A stretch of 64,000 nt of DNA from Candidatus Bathyarchaeota archaeon. GTDB lineage: Archaea; Thermoproteota; Bathyarchaeia; Bathyarchaeales; Bathycorpusculaceae. The stretch covers positions 1 through 64,000 of the forward strand of contig JAOZHZ010000025.1 in the NCBI GenBank assembly GCA_026014615.1, in the 5' to 3' direction. A model generated the notes under the pieces. That model was not told the DNA's origin, did no database searches, and saw only the letters and a list, made by a program, of their open reading frames with translations. The position numbers were made by a program, and so were the translations under genes. Below, one piece after another: positions 25,900-35,141 of this stretch. How positions within the stretch are numbered: the first letter of the stretch is position 1; every line of letters starts with the position of its first letter.

Positions 25900-28761
25900 G
25901 TGATTAAATCAATAAATTATAAACAAGTTAAGTCTAAAACGCAAACGCTGTTAACTACAATAACTCTGCTACTCGTTGTAACTGTCGGATTTTCACTGGT
26001 TGCTTTACCCCCCGCTGCTGCACATGACCCTCCATGGGAAGTTCCCACATGGGCTTTTATCTACGCCACACCGAACCCCCTTGGTGTCAATCAAGAAACA
26101 TTATTTGTCTACTGGCTTGATTCGATCCCGCCGACCGCGTTAGGTGCTTACGGCGATCGATGGCAAGGTTTCACGTTGGACATTACAAAGCCTGATGGCT
26201 CCAAGGACACACTCGGACCATTCACTTCGGACGCCCTTGGCGGCGGGTACGCCAAATATGTGCCTGACCAAGTAGGCACTTACACTGTTGTGCTCAACTT
26301 CCCCGGAAACGTGGTGACTGGCCTTCCAACCGCTAATGGCGTGCCCATGAACAATGCCGCTGTCAACGACACCTATTCAGCCTGTAAAAGCGACGAATAC
26401 ATTCTTACCGTTCAGGAGGAACCAATACCCTCGTTTGACGAGGCCCCTCTGCCAACCAGCTACTGGACTCGCCCAGTGAACGGGATGAACCGGAACTGGC
26501 AGCAGATTGCAGGAAACTGGTTGAACGCGGGCGATACTGAAGCCGGAGCACCTGGAACAGGTCCTACTAGAAAGTATAATCCCTACTCAGAAGGACCTGA
26601 GAGCGCTCACATACTGTGGGCACGCGAGTTTTGGGCTGGAGGCGTCATGGGTGGACAAACAGACGACAAGGGCTACTATACAGGGCAGTCATACGAGCTC
26701 TTTTGGGATCCCGCAATAATCCTAAATGGAAAACTGTACTATAGCGTCCAAGCCCCTCCAAGATACGGCTATTACTGCGTTGACCTTTACACAGGCGAAA
26801 CAGAATACTTCTTCAACACTACTGGTCCCGTGATGTCTACAGGTCATCCTGGAGCCAACCCCTCAGGAGTTATCACCGGTCAGCTACTTTCATTCGGACA
26901 AGTATACAACTATGAATCGCCTAACCAGCACGGAGGCTTCCCATACTTATGGAGCACTAATGGTGGAGCCACTAAAACGGTGATGGGTCCATTTGGGCCG
27001 TCGCAGCAATACACTGAATGGAACATGTACGATGCATTTACCGGAAGCTACATTTGTAGCATAGCTAACGTGACTCAAACCGAATATAGGAACGGCGCTT
27101 CTGTAACAACTGGTGCTACAGGAACATCTGTCTACGGCAAAGACGGCAGCATACTACGCTATAACATCGTTAACTTTGGAAACGCCAGCCATCCCGCAAA
27201 GTATTTGCAGGTCTGGAATACAAGCCGCGCTATTTGGTGGAACCCTATCTTTGACAGTCCAACTTATGATCCTGCTGCTCCGTTTTCCAGTTTCTACTAC
27301 TGGGAGTGGAGACCATACCTCAACAACACATTTGACGGAAGCAAGGGCTTTTCATTGAACGCATCAATACCTAATGTCGGCGGTAGCATTCTTGCGGTTC
27401 GTGAAGACCAATACGTTATCGGTGGAACTGGCGGAAGCAACAATGATCTAGGGATTACAGAGGGCAATCTGTGGGCTATAAGCTTAGAACCTGGGCAAGA
27501 AGGCGTACTACTATGGAACAAAACGTTTACTCCGCCTCAAACAGTGGTGCCTTCCTCAAAAGGAAGTACACATGCCGTAAGCTTGGCTAGTGTAGACCCA
27601 GAAGATGGCGTGTTCACCTTTGAGGAAACAATGACTGGACAAAGATGGTGCTACAGTCTCGACACAATGCAACCCTTGTGGGGTCCATCTGAACCCGAAC
27701 CTGACGGCGCTTTCTACGGCATGGATGAAATCATCTACCAAGGCATGCTTCTCGGAGGCGGCGTAGCTGCTGGGCTTGGAAACGTAGCCGGCTACACTGG
27801 GCACATAATCGCTTACGACCTGATGACCGGCGAAGTCTTATGGGACTATGCAAGTGGAAACTTGGGTTTTGAAGCTCCATACGAGAACGTTCCGATAGGT
27901 ATAGGTTGCATTGCTGACGGCAAACTCTACATCTACTCGAATGAGCACTCGCCAAATCAACCCTTATGGCGCTCTTCCTACATGCGATGTGTCAACGCAT
28001 CAAACGGAGATGAACTCTGGAAAATAACTCACTGGGGAAGCAACCCCACCATCGCAGACGGTCACCTCGTTGACCTTAACCTCTTTGACAACAGAATATA
28101 CTGCTACGGCAAAGGTCCAAGCGCCACAACAGCATACATACAAAGCGACGTTATAACTCAAGGCAGCACCGTACTCATCAAAGGCACAGTAACAGACCAG
28201 AGCGCAGGCACCAAACAACTCGCTGACAACTTTGGCTTCGTTAACGGTGTTCCAGCAGTTGCAGATGAGGACCAGCAAGAGTGGATGGAGTACCTTTACA
28301 TGCAGCAAGGGAAACCAACAGACGCAACTGGTGTTTCTGTGCATTTGACGGCTGTTGACCCGAACGGTAACTTCCAGGACATAGGCTACGCCACGAGCGA
28401 TATTCAAGGAGACTTTGCACTGCAATGGACGCCGCCAGTTCCAGGTATGTATAAAGTTACAGCCACATTCGAAGGCTCAGCTGCCTACTATGGAAGTGAA
28501 GCAGGAACCTCCTTCTACGTCACAGAAACAGTAGCTAACCCCGCAGTAACTCAAAGTCAGCCTGAACAGCCTAACGCTGCACCCGCTCAAACCACAAATC
28601 CAACTCTCGAGCCGTCAACGCCCGCATCACCTTCACCAAGTGAAGCTCCACAACCAGCAACCACCGCAAGCACGCCCACATTGACCTACGTTGCAATCGG
28701 CGCCGCAGTCATTGTCATCGTTGCAGTCGCAGCAGCGCTTGTGCTGAGAAGACGCAAGTAG
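25900..28761 (+). CDS. Secreted, membrane-anchored PQQ-like beta-propeller protein
   Basis: 953 residues. It has an N-terminal signal peptide (hydrophobic TLLTTITLLLVVTVGFSLVA) and a start block shared with the gene at 62878 (AHDPPWEVPTWAFIYATPNP). PQQ-like propeller strands follow (YYCVDLYTGETEYFF, IIAYDLMTGEVLWDY, RCVNASNGDELWKI). Near residues 770-880 an Ig-like domain is seen (GVSVHLTAVDPNGNFQDIGY), then a P/T/S-rich stalk and a C-terminal helix (VAIGAAVIVIVAVAAALVL) ending RRRK. This is a cell-surface protein; the ligand is unknown. GTG 25900 follows an AGGGAGAGA site. A decayed relative lies just upstream. Confidence 0.85.
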   Translation: MIKSINYKQVKSKTQTLLTTITLLLVVTVGFSLVALPPAAAHDPPWEVPTWAFIYATPNPLGVNQETLFVYWLDSIPPTALGAYGDRWQGFTLDITKPDGSKDTLGPFTSDALGGGYAKYVPDQVGTYTVVLNFPGNVVTGLPTANGVPMNNAAVNDTYSACKSDEYILTVQEEPIPSFDEAPLPTSYWTRPVNGMNRNWQQIAGNWLNAGDTEAGAPGTGPTRKYNPYSEGPESAHILWAREFWAGGVMGGQTDDKGYYTGQSYELFWDPAIILNGKLYYSVQAPPRYGYYCVDLYTGETEYFFNTTGPVMSTGHPGANPSGVITGQLLSFGQVYNYESPNQHGGFPYLWSTNGGATKTVMGPFGPSQQYTEWNMYDAFTGSYICSIANVTQTEYRNGASVTTGATGTSVYGKDGSILRYNIVNFGNASHPAKYLQVWNTSRAIWWNPIFDSPTYDPAAPFSSFYYWEWRPYLNNTFDGSKGFSLNASIPNVGGSILAVREDQYVIGGTGGSNNDLGITEGNLWAISLEPGQEGVLLWNKTFTPPQTVVPSSKGSTHAVSLASVDPEDGVFTFEETMTGQRWCYSLDTMQPLWGPSEPEPDGAFYGMDEIIYQGMLLGGGVAAGLGNVAGYTGHIIAYDLMTGEVLWDYASGNLGFEAPYENVPIGIGCIADGKLYIYSNEHSPNQPLWRSSYMRCVNASNGDELWKITHWGSNPTIADGHLVDLNLFDNRIYCYGKGPSATTAYIQSDVITQGSTVLIKGTVTDQSAGTKQLADNFGFVNGVPAVADEDQQEWMEYLYMQQGKPTDATGVSVHLTAVDPNGNFQDIGYATSDIQGDFALQWTPPVPGMYKVTATFEGSAAYYGSEAGTSFYVTETVANPAVTQSQPEQPNAAPAQTTNPTLEPSTPASPSPSEAPQPATTASTPTLTYVAIGAAVIVIVAVAAALVLRRRK

Positions 28762-28796
28762 TTTCCCCCCTTTTTCCTTTTTTATTTAGTTAAAAA
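28762..28796 (+). terminator. Pyrimidine-rich terminator after the propeller gene
   Basis: CCCCCCTTTTTCCTTTTTTATTT follows directly after the stop, the kind of T-rich stretch that ends archaeal transcripts. The rest of the gap to 29080 contains only the possible microprotein at 28786-28866. Confidence 0.5.
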
Positions 28797-28866
28797 CCAA
28801 TGAAACAAAGACAGGGGCTGAGTGGGCTTTGGGCACAGTGATTTCCAACTTGTTGTTGGGTTTCAT
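28786..28866 (-). CDS. Possible 26-residue microprotein
   Basis: An ATG at 28866 is preceded at ideal distance by GGAGAGA. The frame encodes MKPNNKLEITVPKAHSAPVF and six more residues, then stops within the terminator of the convergent propeller gene. The strong ribosome binding site is the only argument; there is no recognisable family. It could be a chance frame. Confidence 0.3.
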   Translation of the reverse strand: MKPNNKLEITVPKAHSAPVFVSLVFN

Positions 28867-29080
28867 TTTCGTTCTCTCCTAAGATTTGTGTTCCAGAGCC
28901 CCAGCAAACCCTTTTCGGCGTGTAACAATGGTTCGGAATAAACTGACTTGACTATTTCTGTCTAACTTGCCCGTGTCGCTTGCACTTTTTTATTGCAGTG
29001 TTTTTTCGTATGTCCTTGAAAGATAATCTTTTATAATGCGGACGAGTAGGCGCTTTCTGGTGTTAGAACTTTAACTGGCT

Positions 29081-29428
29081 TTAATTGTTGTGCTCTTTTG
29101 TTATGAACTCTTTTAGTGCTTCTCTTACAGGCATTTCAAAAAGCTCACGTAAGCGGTTCAGTAGTTCTTTTCCGCTTGGGGTTGTCGAGTAGTATTTGGT
29201 GCGGCGTCTGCCTTTTTGTGTCCACTCGCCAGCAATGAAGTCGTCTTTTTCCAACTCATACAAGAGGGGGTAGATTAGTCCTGAAGTTAGATGTTGTCCC
29301 GTTGACCTTTCTAACTCTTTGACAATTCCGTAGCCCGACATGGGCTTTTGGTTAACAAGCCATAGAATGATGCCTCTGCTCAAACTTGTTATGGTGGTTT
29401 TAATCAGTTCTCTTTCTGTTTCAGCCAT
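29081..29428 (-). CDS. PadR-family transcriptional regulator
   Basis: 115 residues. The PadR winged-helix fold is clear: GIILWLVNQKPMSGYGIVKE, LTSGLIYPLLYELEKDDFI and a wing GRRRTKYYSTTPSGKE. Only a short C-terminal helix follows, so it belongs to the small PadR class that dimerises through that helix. It is divergently oriented to a second PadR gene 121 bp away, so the shared promoter region probably carries sites for both. Targets may include that pair or the nearby surface-protein gene. Confidence 0.9.
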   Translation of the reverse strand: MAETERELIKTTITSLSRGIILWLVNQKPMSGYGIVKELERSTGQHLTSGLIYPLLYELEKDDFIAGEWTQKGRRRTKYYSTTPSGKELLNRLRELFEMPVREALKEFITKEHNN

Positions 29429-29549
29429 CGAGCAGATACCTCAAATTGTAGTTACTATCTACTAAGGTGTCTGTTATTATTAATCTCTTTCAGAGTACGT
29501 GAAAAGGTTGATATATCGAAATTTAAAATAGTCTAGTGGCGCAGAACTC
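29429..29549. promoter_or_regulatory. Divergent promoter region of two PadR genes
   Basis: A 121-bp spacer. A TATA-like CGAAATTTAAAATAG lies about 25 bp before the rightward start at 29550, and a TTATTATTAATC stretch could serve leftward transcription. No strong palindrome was seen by eye. Confidence 0.4.
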
Positions 29550-29879
29550 ATGGTTGATACTGTCAGCGCGTTTCAACGGGGTCTTGAGCGACCACTTATA
29601 CTGTGGCTTATATCCAAAGGTCCCATGCACGGTTACGAAATCATAAAAGAAGTGAAGAGGCTAACTGGGCGACGGTTGAAGCCAGCAACCTTGTATCCGT
29701 TTCTTAATCGGTTAGAAACTGAAGGCTTCTTAGTGAGCGAATTGATAGAAAAAAATCGAAGAGAGCTGAGGTGTTACCGCTTAACTGAGAAAGGAAAAAC
29801 TTTTCTCGCGAAAATGTTTGACTTGTTTAAGATGCCTATTAGGCGGGTAATTGCTGACCTGTTAGGTGAACAGGAATAG
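29550..29879 (+). CDS. PadR-family transcriptional regulator
   Basis: 109 residues, with ILWLISKGPMHGYEIIKEVK, LKPATLYPFLNRLETEGFL and RRELRCYRLTEKGKTF marking helices 1-3 and the wing of a PadR winged helix. It is similar in build to the divergent neighbour ending at 29428, but clearly not a recent duplicate. It is convergent with the UbiA-family gene. Confidence 0.9.
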   Translation: MVDTVSAFQRGLERPLILWLISKGPMHGYEIIKEVKRLTGRRLKPATLYPFLNRLETEGFLVSELIEKNRRELRCYRLTEKGKTFLAKMFDLFKMPIRRVIADLLGEQE

Positions 29880-29887
29880 GGCTGAAT

Positions 29888-30778
29888 TTACACGCCAAGA
29901 ATTTTTGCAGCGAGGAGACAACTAACAATTAAAACCATTACGATAATGCCTTGTTTTCTTGTTGTTTTTTGCAGGATAAGTGCATTTTGAGTTGTGGGTT
30001 TACTTGTCAAGGTAATGTATTTCAATGCAATCGGTATGCAAAATGGAATCGGCAAGAAGAGCACAGGAAACAAGTTGGTGGGCAAGAAGCCGCGCGTCGC
30101 GTATATGAAGGGTAATATTCCCGCTATTATTGAAAAGATGCCCATTAGGATAATGGCTTTTTTTCTTCCGGATTTGACCACGAATGTTTGGACCGCTTGC
30201 TTCTCGTCGGCTTCATGGTCTCCAAGTGCTTGCAGAATGTGGCCACTTGAATGAGCCAAAGTCAAGGACAACCCAATAATCAGTACGAACAAAACATTAA
30301 CGTTTTGTTGGGAGGATAAACTTAAACCTATTAGAAATGGAAGTAGGCCTGCGCCGATGCCTGAGACGGCGAAATCCATGGTTGGAATAACCTTAAGCCG
30401 GAAAGGCGGAGCCGAATATGCAGTCCAAAGAACGAGGTAGACAAAGAACAAAGCAAAAGTGGCCACGTTAATTGAGAACGCTAGTAGTAAACTTGTCGCC
30501 ATTAGGGAAAGCGAAAGAATTAATGCTCTTTGTGGCGTTATTCTGCCCGAGGCAACAGGAAGGACGGCTTTTTCTATGTTCTCTTTGTCGTCCTCTCTGT
30601 CATAGTATTGGTTAAGGATAAATATCCCTGCAGTGGCGAATGAGAACGCAAAAAGAAGAATTGTGATAAGTACAGGTGAAGGTAATGTTAGGAAAACGCA
30701 TCCTATGCATAGAGAAAAAATCCATCCAACCCAATTGTCAACTCTGGCAATTGCAAGGTATTCTTTAAGGGACGTCAT
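29888..30778 (-). CDS. UbiA-family prenyltransferase
   Basis: About 296 residues with eight to nine membrane helices. The first aspartate-rich motif is NQYYDREDDKENIEKAVLP and the second is LGDHEADEKQAVQTF, placed as in UbiA enzymes that bind Mg-prenyl-diphosphate. In archaea the family includes digeranylgeranylglyceryl phosphate synthase and quinone or heme prenyltransferases; the substrate cannot be decided here. ATG 30778 is preferred because conserved sequence (MTSLKEYLAIARVDNWVGW) starts there and an AAGGGA lies upstream; ATG 30832 would add 18 unrelated residues. Two tandem radical SAM genes nearby could act in the same lipid context, but this is speculative. Confidence 0.85.
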   Translation of the reverse strand: MTSLKEYLAIARVDNWVGWIFSLCIGCVFLTLPSPVLITILLFAFSFATAGIFILNQYYDREDDKENIEKAVLPVASGRITPQRALILSLSLMATSLLLAFSINVATFALFFVYLVLWTAYSAPPFRLKVIPTMDFAVSGIGAGLLPFLIGLSLSSQQNVNVLFVLIIGLSLTLAHSSGHILQALGDHEADEKQAVQTFVVKSGRKKAIILMGIFSIIAGILPFIYATRGFLPTNLFPVLFLPIPFCIPIALKYITLTSKPTTQNALILQKTTRKQGIIVMVLIVSCLLAAKILGV

Positions 30779-30850
30779 AAATTGGCTTTCCCTTTTTCCT
30801 GTAGAAAATCGAAAATCGTTAAACAGCCTCATTTGAAAGCATCTAACTGT

Positions 30851-31188
30851 TTATTCCGATTCGCCCACGACAATTCCGTCCGTAACGTTCAGCATTCCAG
30901 GCACTGTATCCAGCAGACTCGCGAGTTTCTTTATCCCTCTTCTTCGTAGGATGTAACTTCGCCCGTGTTCATGTCTACTTGAGTCTCGAAAGCTTTCACA
31001 GTAGTGAAGAAGTGTGCGCGCTTGAATTTCACTTCTCCCTGTAGTATCCAAACATTCTCCTCGGGATACCTTTTTGCCAAGAAGATTCGTTCCACTCCAG
31101 TATGCCTTTGTTTGATAAAATTCTTGGCCTTTGCCTCTGCATCTATGGAGCAAATTCTTCTTTTTTCAGACAGCTTAAACGACCTCTT
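30851..31188 (-). pseudogene. Small protein gene with a frameshift, unknown function
   Basis: A protein-like frame on the minus strand (about 31188 to 30931) contains GVERIFLAKRYPEENVWILQ, GEVKFKRAHFFTTVKAFETQ and VDMNTGEVTSYEEEG. It then stops, while the next frame continues with GIKKLASLLDTVPGMLNV to a stop at 30851. No ATG, GTG or TTG is available at the N-terminus of the first frame until a GTG well inside it. This looks like one about 110-residue gene damaged by a frameshift, or a sequence error. The content suggests a small beta-rich domain of unknown role. Confidence 0.5.
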
Positions 31189-31227
31189 TTAAAAAAGGGG
31201 TGTATTGAGCGTAAACCCTTCCTGAAT

Positions 31228-31401
31228 TTACTCAGCAGTTTTTCTTTCTGTTTCCTCAGGGGCATACTCAATTTTTCCTGTAACCGATAGAGTGCCTATT
31301 TCTGTGCTACCGACTGCAAATTTCAGGTTGGTGTCAACATTCAATGCTCTCTTTTTTGCCAACATTATTTCAACCACGTTTCCAAGAGTTTTTTGTGACA
31401 T
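31228..31401 (-). CDS. Small hypothetical protein, 57 residues
   Basis: ATG 31401 with GGGTG upstream begins MSQKTLGNVVEIMLAKKRAL, followed by NVDTNLKFAVGSTEIGTLSV and an acidic end (EYAPEETERKTAE). Residue composition and ribosome binding site support a real gene. It lies 40 bp upstream of the frameshifted small gene in the same direction and is divergent from the radical SAM pair. I do not recognise the family. Confidence 0.55.
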   Translation of the reverse strand: MSQKTLGNVVEIMLAKKRALNVDTNLKFAVGSTEIGTLSVTGKIEYAPEETERKTAE

Positions 31402-31423
31402 TTAATCACCCGTTAAGAGAATA

Positions 31424-31442
31424 GATATATATCGGAATTTAA
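31424..31442 (+). promoter_or_regulatory. TATA region for the radical SAM pair
   Basis: TATATAT followed by GGAATTTAAAT. With transcription starting about 25 bp downstream, the transcript would begin near 31463. This favours TTG 31495 over ATG 31462 as the first start codon. Confidence 0.4.
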
Positions 31443-31494
31443 ATGTTTTGTAAAACAGAATATGTTGGGTGCTGAGGCGAGAGGGAGAGACAAA

Positions 31495-33105
31495 TTGAAA
31501 AAAACAAACAACGGGTTCAAAATCGTTCTAACTGCCGACAGAACTCTAATGAGCGAGTACAACGGAGCTATCTTTTTAGGTTTTAGCGCCTGCATTCCAC
31601 GCGGAATCATCCCCGACAAGCTCTATTTCTCGCTGTTCTGTCCATCAATACCTGTAAACAAAGACGGCTCAGTCAAATATGCCCCATGCGGAACCAGAAA
31701 AATCGAAGCTGCCTTCCTCAACAACGGCTTTACCCGAAACGAAGTAGTCGTTGCTCACCCTGAACATCTCGACAAAGTCATAGGACCAAACCCGAAAATC
31801 CTCTGTATAACCGAAAACGACCCTTTAGGCATAGGACCCGCCACCTCCACGTTTACACAGCTATTCGGCGGCGAAGCCTACATGACTACGAAATTCAAAG
31901 AAATCCTCAACCATCCCGCCGTCCAAAAATACAAACCCAAAATTATCGTTGGCGGAGCAGGCGCTTGGCAACTAGAAGACGCAAAAGTTAGGCGAGCACT
32001 GGGTATTGACTGTGTCATAATCGGGGAAGGAGAAAACGCGGTTTACTCCCTTCTTAACAAAAATGTCCTAGACGCGGCTTTACCCGAGGTCGTTTACGGT
32101 CCAATCGTTGAAGAACCAGACATTCCCACTATTCAGGGAGGAACCGTTAGCGGCATAATTGAGATTGCTCGCGGATGCGGACGCGGCTGCGCTTTCTGCC
32201 AACCCACACTCCAACGTTACCGCTGCCTATCGATTGAAAGCATCCTGAAAGAAGTTGATGTAAACCTAAAATTCGGCAGAGGTCCCCTACTTCATGCGGA
32301 AGATGTTCTGCGGTATAAGGCGAATGGGTTTGAAATCAATAAGCCTGCCGTGAAAGAGTTGTTTGAGAGGGTTTATCGTCATCCGGGCGTGAAATCTATC
32401 GGGATAAGTCATTTTGCGCTTTCCTCTGTGGTCAGCGCTCCCGACCTGCTGAAGGATTTATCTGCTATTCTTCAGGTTGGCGACGAAAGCGACTGGATAA
32501 GCGGGCAATGCGGAATCGAAACAGGCAGTCCCAAACTGATAAGGACTTTAATGGCGGGTAAAGCCAAACCTTTCACACCTGAGGAATGGCCAAAAGTTGT
32601 CGAGGATGCCTTCCACATCTTAAAGGAAAATAACTGGGTTCCTGTGGCTACCCTCATTATAGGGCTTCCAGGCGAGGAAGAAGACGATGTCCAGTTAACA
32701 ATTGACCTTGTCAATAGACTCAAAGGATGTAAAAGTCTACTTGTGCCGCTGTTCATGGTTGAGGAAGGCGGGCTGAAAGGCAAGGTATCATCTTTCACTA
32801 TTGACAAGATTACCCGCAAACAAAGCGAGCTCTTCTTAGAATGCTGGGAACACAACTTGTATTGGAGCGACAGTTTTCTCAAAGAGTACTTTCTTACAAA
32901 ACGCAGAGGCATAGGAAACGGAGTGAAACTAGTCTTTTCCTACGGTATTAAACAAGGCAAGAAATTGATCCACACCTGCAAAGAAGACTACGAATGCGAC
33001 ATGCAAGCTATGATTAAAGACGCACGCGAAGGCAAAATAAACGTGGCTCCGCTACCTGTCCGTTTCATCTATCGATTATTGAAGTCAAAGAACGACGGAG
33101 ATTAA
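31495..33105 (+). CDS. Radical SAM enzyme with cobalamin-binding-like N-domain, paralog 1
   Basis: About 536 residues. The N-terminal part (about 1-200) has the Rossmann-like layout of B12-binding domains (KIIVGGAGAWQLEDAKVRRA, CVIIGEGENAVYSLL). The radical SAM cluster motif is EIARGCGRGCAFC with C228-x3-C232-x2-C235. Later blocks are ISGQCGIETGSPKLIRTLMA and VATLIIGLPGEEEDD. TTG 31495 follows GAGGGAGAGA and is preferred. The next gene is a paralog only 6 bp away. The architecture fits archaeal B12-type radical SAM enzymes, including those that build rings or crosslinks in tetraether lipids, but the reaction cannot be assigned from sequence alone. Confidence 0.85.
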   Translation: MKKTNNGFKIVLTADRTLMSEYNGAIFLGFSACIPRGIIPDKLYFSLFCPSIPVNKDGSVKYAPCGTRKIEAAFLNNGFTRNEVVVAHPEHLDKVIGPNPKILCITENDPLGIGPATSTFTQLFGGEAYMTTKFKEILNHPAVQKYKPKIIVGGAGAWQLEDAKVRRALGIDCVIIGEGENAVYSLLNKNVLDAALPEVVYGPIVEEPDIPTIQGGTVSGIIEIARGCGRGCAFCQPTLQRYRCLSIESILKEVDVNLKFGRGPLLHAEDVLRYKANGFEINKPAVKELFERVYRHPGVKSIGISHFALSSVVSAPDLLKDLSAILQVGDESDWISGQCGIETGSPKLIRTLMAGKAKPFTPEEWPKVVEDAFHILKENNWVPVATLIIGLPGEEEDDVQLTIDLVNRLKGCKSLLVPLFMVEEGGLKGKVSSFTIDKITRKQSELFLECWEHNLYWSDSFLKEYFLTKRRGIGNGVKLVFSYGIKQGKKLIHTCKEDYECDMQAMIKDAREGKINVAPLPVRFIYRLLKSKNDGD

Positions 33106-33111
33106 ACTGTT

Positions 33112-34716
33112 ATGAATCCATTATCGGCTTCGCTTGACTTTAGAAAGGACAATTTAGACAAACCTGGTGCCAAGATTATTCTGACGGCTTCAGCAATAGA
33201 AATGAGTGATTTCTACAATAGTCAATTCTTCGCTTTCATGGGTGGTTTCTCGAAGGGTCCAATACCTGCGTGGCTTCCAAGGAAGCATTTATACCCACCA
33301 GTCGAAAGCAAAAGCGACGGAACCGCAAAGTATGCGCCTTATGGGCTTAGGAAAGTGGAAACCGTCCTTTTAGAGCATGGGTTTGACGAATCAGATGTAG
33401 CTGTTGTTCAACCCCATCAACTTGACTCTTTTGTCGGTTCTGGCACGAAAGTTGTGGGTATATCGACCATGGATCCTTTGGGAATGGGATACGTCAGCAA
33501 AACGTATTCTTCGCTGATCGGAGGCGGAGAACCAATGAACGCAATAGAATTCAGAGCTTTAATGAGGCATCCAAGCTTCCGAAGACATAAGCCAACAATG
33601 ATAGTTGGGGGCGCAGGAGCATGGCAACTGGAACGCAAACATACAATGCGCTCTTATGGAATTGACTGCGTGGTATTAGGCGAAAGCGAAACAATAGTAG
33701 CCGACCTTTTTACTAAGGCAGTGAAAGGAGAAAAAGTTCCCCCCGTAGTTCACTGCAACACAAATCCAACAATAGAAGAAATACCCTCAATAAAACATCC
33801 TTCACTTCATGGATGCGTGGAGATATCCAGAGGCTGCGGCAGAAACTGCCAGTTCTGCACACCCACGATGCAACAGAGAAGAAACTTTTCAATAGACAAA
33901 ATTATGAAAGAAGTAGCGGTCAATGTCAAAGAAGGAAATGGAAAAATAACTCTTGCAACAGAAGACCTTTTCCTATACGGCGCCAAAGACAATGGTTTCA
34001 TCCCTAACAAAGCCGCAGTCTTAGAATTGCTAAAAAAAGTTGCGTCATATCCTGGAGTTACAGCGGTGCAACCTGCTCACATGTCACTCGCCCCAGTCGT
34101 TTACGACCCCCGCATGGTCAAAGAAGCAGCGGAAATACTGATTGAACGCAACTGGCATGGCTACTGCGGGAAACCTATTGTAACTGCTGAGACTGGAATA
34201 GAAACCGGAAGTGTTCGTCTCTTACGGAAGTATATGGCGGGTAAACCGCTTCCTTTTAAGCCTGAAGAATGGCGCGAACTTGTTCCTCAGGCTTTTGGGA
34301 TTCTGAACGGCAATGATTGGTTTCCGCTTGCCACGTTGATTGTGGGTTTGCCCGATGAAACAGAAGACGACGTAATCCAAACTCTGGAGCTGATTGATGA
34401 CCTCGACGAATTCAACGCCCTTTTTGTTCCCTTGATGTTTGTTCCATTGGAAAAATGCCGCTTAGAAAACCAATCTGGAGTTGAGCTGAATAATCTTTCA
34501 AAGCTGCGCTGGGAATTTCTAACAAAATGTTGGGAGTACAATTTTCGTGTTTGGCGGTCATCTTATTTAGAATTTAGGATTCGTAATCCTTTGCTCTATG
34601 ATGCCTTCACGAAGTTCGTCATGCCGTCAATCGGGTTCATTTCGGGACTCTACTATGGCGCAAAACATGGAGAAATTGCAAAAAATGCGATTTGGAATAT
34701 GTCTGGATTAACGTGA
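33112..34716 (+). CDS. Radical SAM enzyme with cobalamin-binding-like N-domain, paralog 2
   Basis: 534 residues, colinear with the preceding protein. It has MIVGGAGAWQLERKHTMRSY in the N-domain, EISRGCGRNCQFC with C242-x3-C246-x2-C249, then ETGIETGSVRLLRKYMAGKP and LATLIVGLPDETEDDVIQTL. The two proteins share block order throughout but differ strongly outside motifs, so the duplication is old. They are probably cotranscribed (6-bp gap) and may act sequentially or as a pair. Confidence 0.85.
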   Translation: MNPLSASLDFRKDNLDKPGAKIILTASAIEMSDFYNSQFFAFMGGFSKGPIPAWLPRKHLYPPVESKSDGTAKYAPYGLRKVETVLLEHGFDESDVAVVQPHQLDSFVGSGTKVVGISTMDPLGMGYVSKTYSSLIGGGEPMNAIEFRALMRHPSFRRHKPTMIVGGAGAWQLERKHTMRSYGIDCVVLGESETIVADLFTKAVKGEKVPPVVHCNTNPTIEEIPSIKHPSLHGCVEISRGCGRNCQFCTPTMQQRRNFSIDKIMKEVAVNVKEGNGKITLATEDLFLYGAKDNGFIPNKAAVLELLKKVASYPGVTAVQPAHMSLAPVVYDPRMVKEAAEILIERNWHGYCGKPIVTAETGIETGSVRLLRKYMAGKPLPFKPEEWRELVPQAFGILNGNDWFPLATLIVGLPDETEDDVIQTLELIDDLDEFNALFVPLMFVPLEKCRLENQSGVELNNLSKLRWEFLTKCWEYNFRVWRSSYLEFRIRNPLLYDAFTKFVMPSIGFISGLYYGAKHGEIAKNAIWNMSGLT

Positions 34717-34880
34717 AAAGTGCCCAGCTCTTGACGCATTGTTAGAAAATTGAGTTGCGTGAGGACCTACTATCGCATCTTATCCCCAATTTTAGCTGCA
34801 AAACATCTCGCTATATCACATTTATTTTTCGGCTGAATTCATTATGACGAGTCTGTGTAAGAGTTCTCTTTTTTCATTTG

Positions 34881-35141
34881 TTAGTGCTTTGGTTTGCGTA
34901 TCACTTCAACTTCTTTTTTATGTTTGAGGGTGTTTTGGTGTAGGTTGTTTTTTTTACGTTCTGTTTTCGTTGTGGCTTCTTCCACAAGCAGATGCGTATA
35001 TGTTTGGGTCTGCGCGTTTGCGGTTGCCCTCTGCGTTTGCTTGCTACGTTGTTTGTTCATAGGTCGACGACGTTTTCGATAGATCCTTCCCCCTCTACGC
35101 TTTCCCTGCTTCAACACTTTTTTGGACATGAATTCAGCCAA
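34881..35141 (-). CDS. Possible small basic protein (doubtful)
   Basis: 86 codons rich in K, R, T and Q (for example QGKRRGGRIYRKRRRPMNKQ). Its N-terminal codons overlap the dispersed repeat at 35137-35198. A nucleic-acid-binding small protein is possible, but the biased composition may come from a T/G-rich plus strand. The rest of 34717-34880 and 35199-35307 shows no gene. Confidence 0.25.
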   Translation of the reverse strand: MAEFMSKKVLKQGKRRGGRIYRKRRRPMNKQRSKQTQRATANAQTQTYTHLLVEEATTKTERKKNNLHQNTLKHKKEVEVIRKPKH

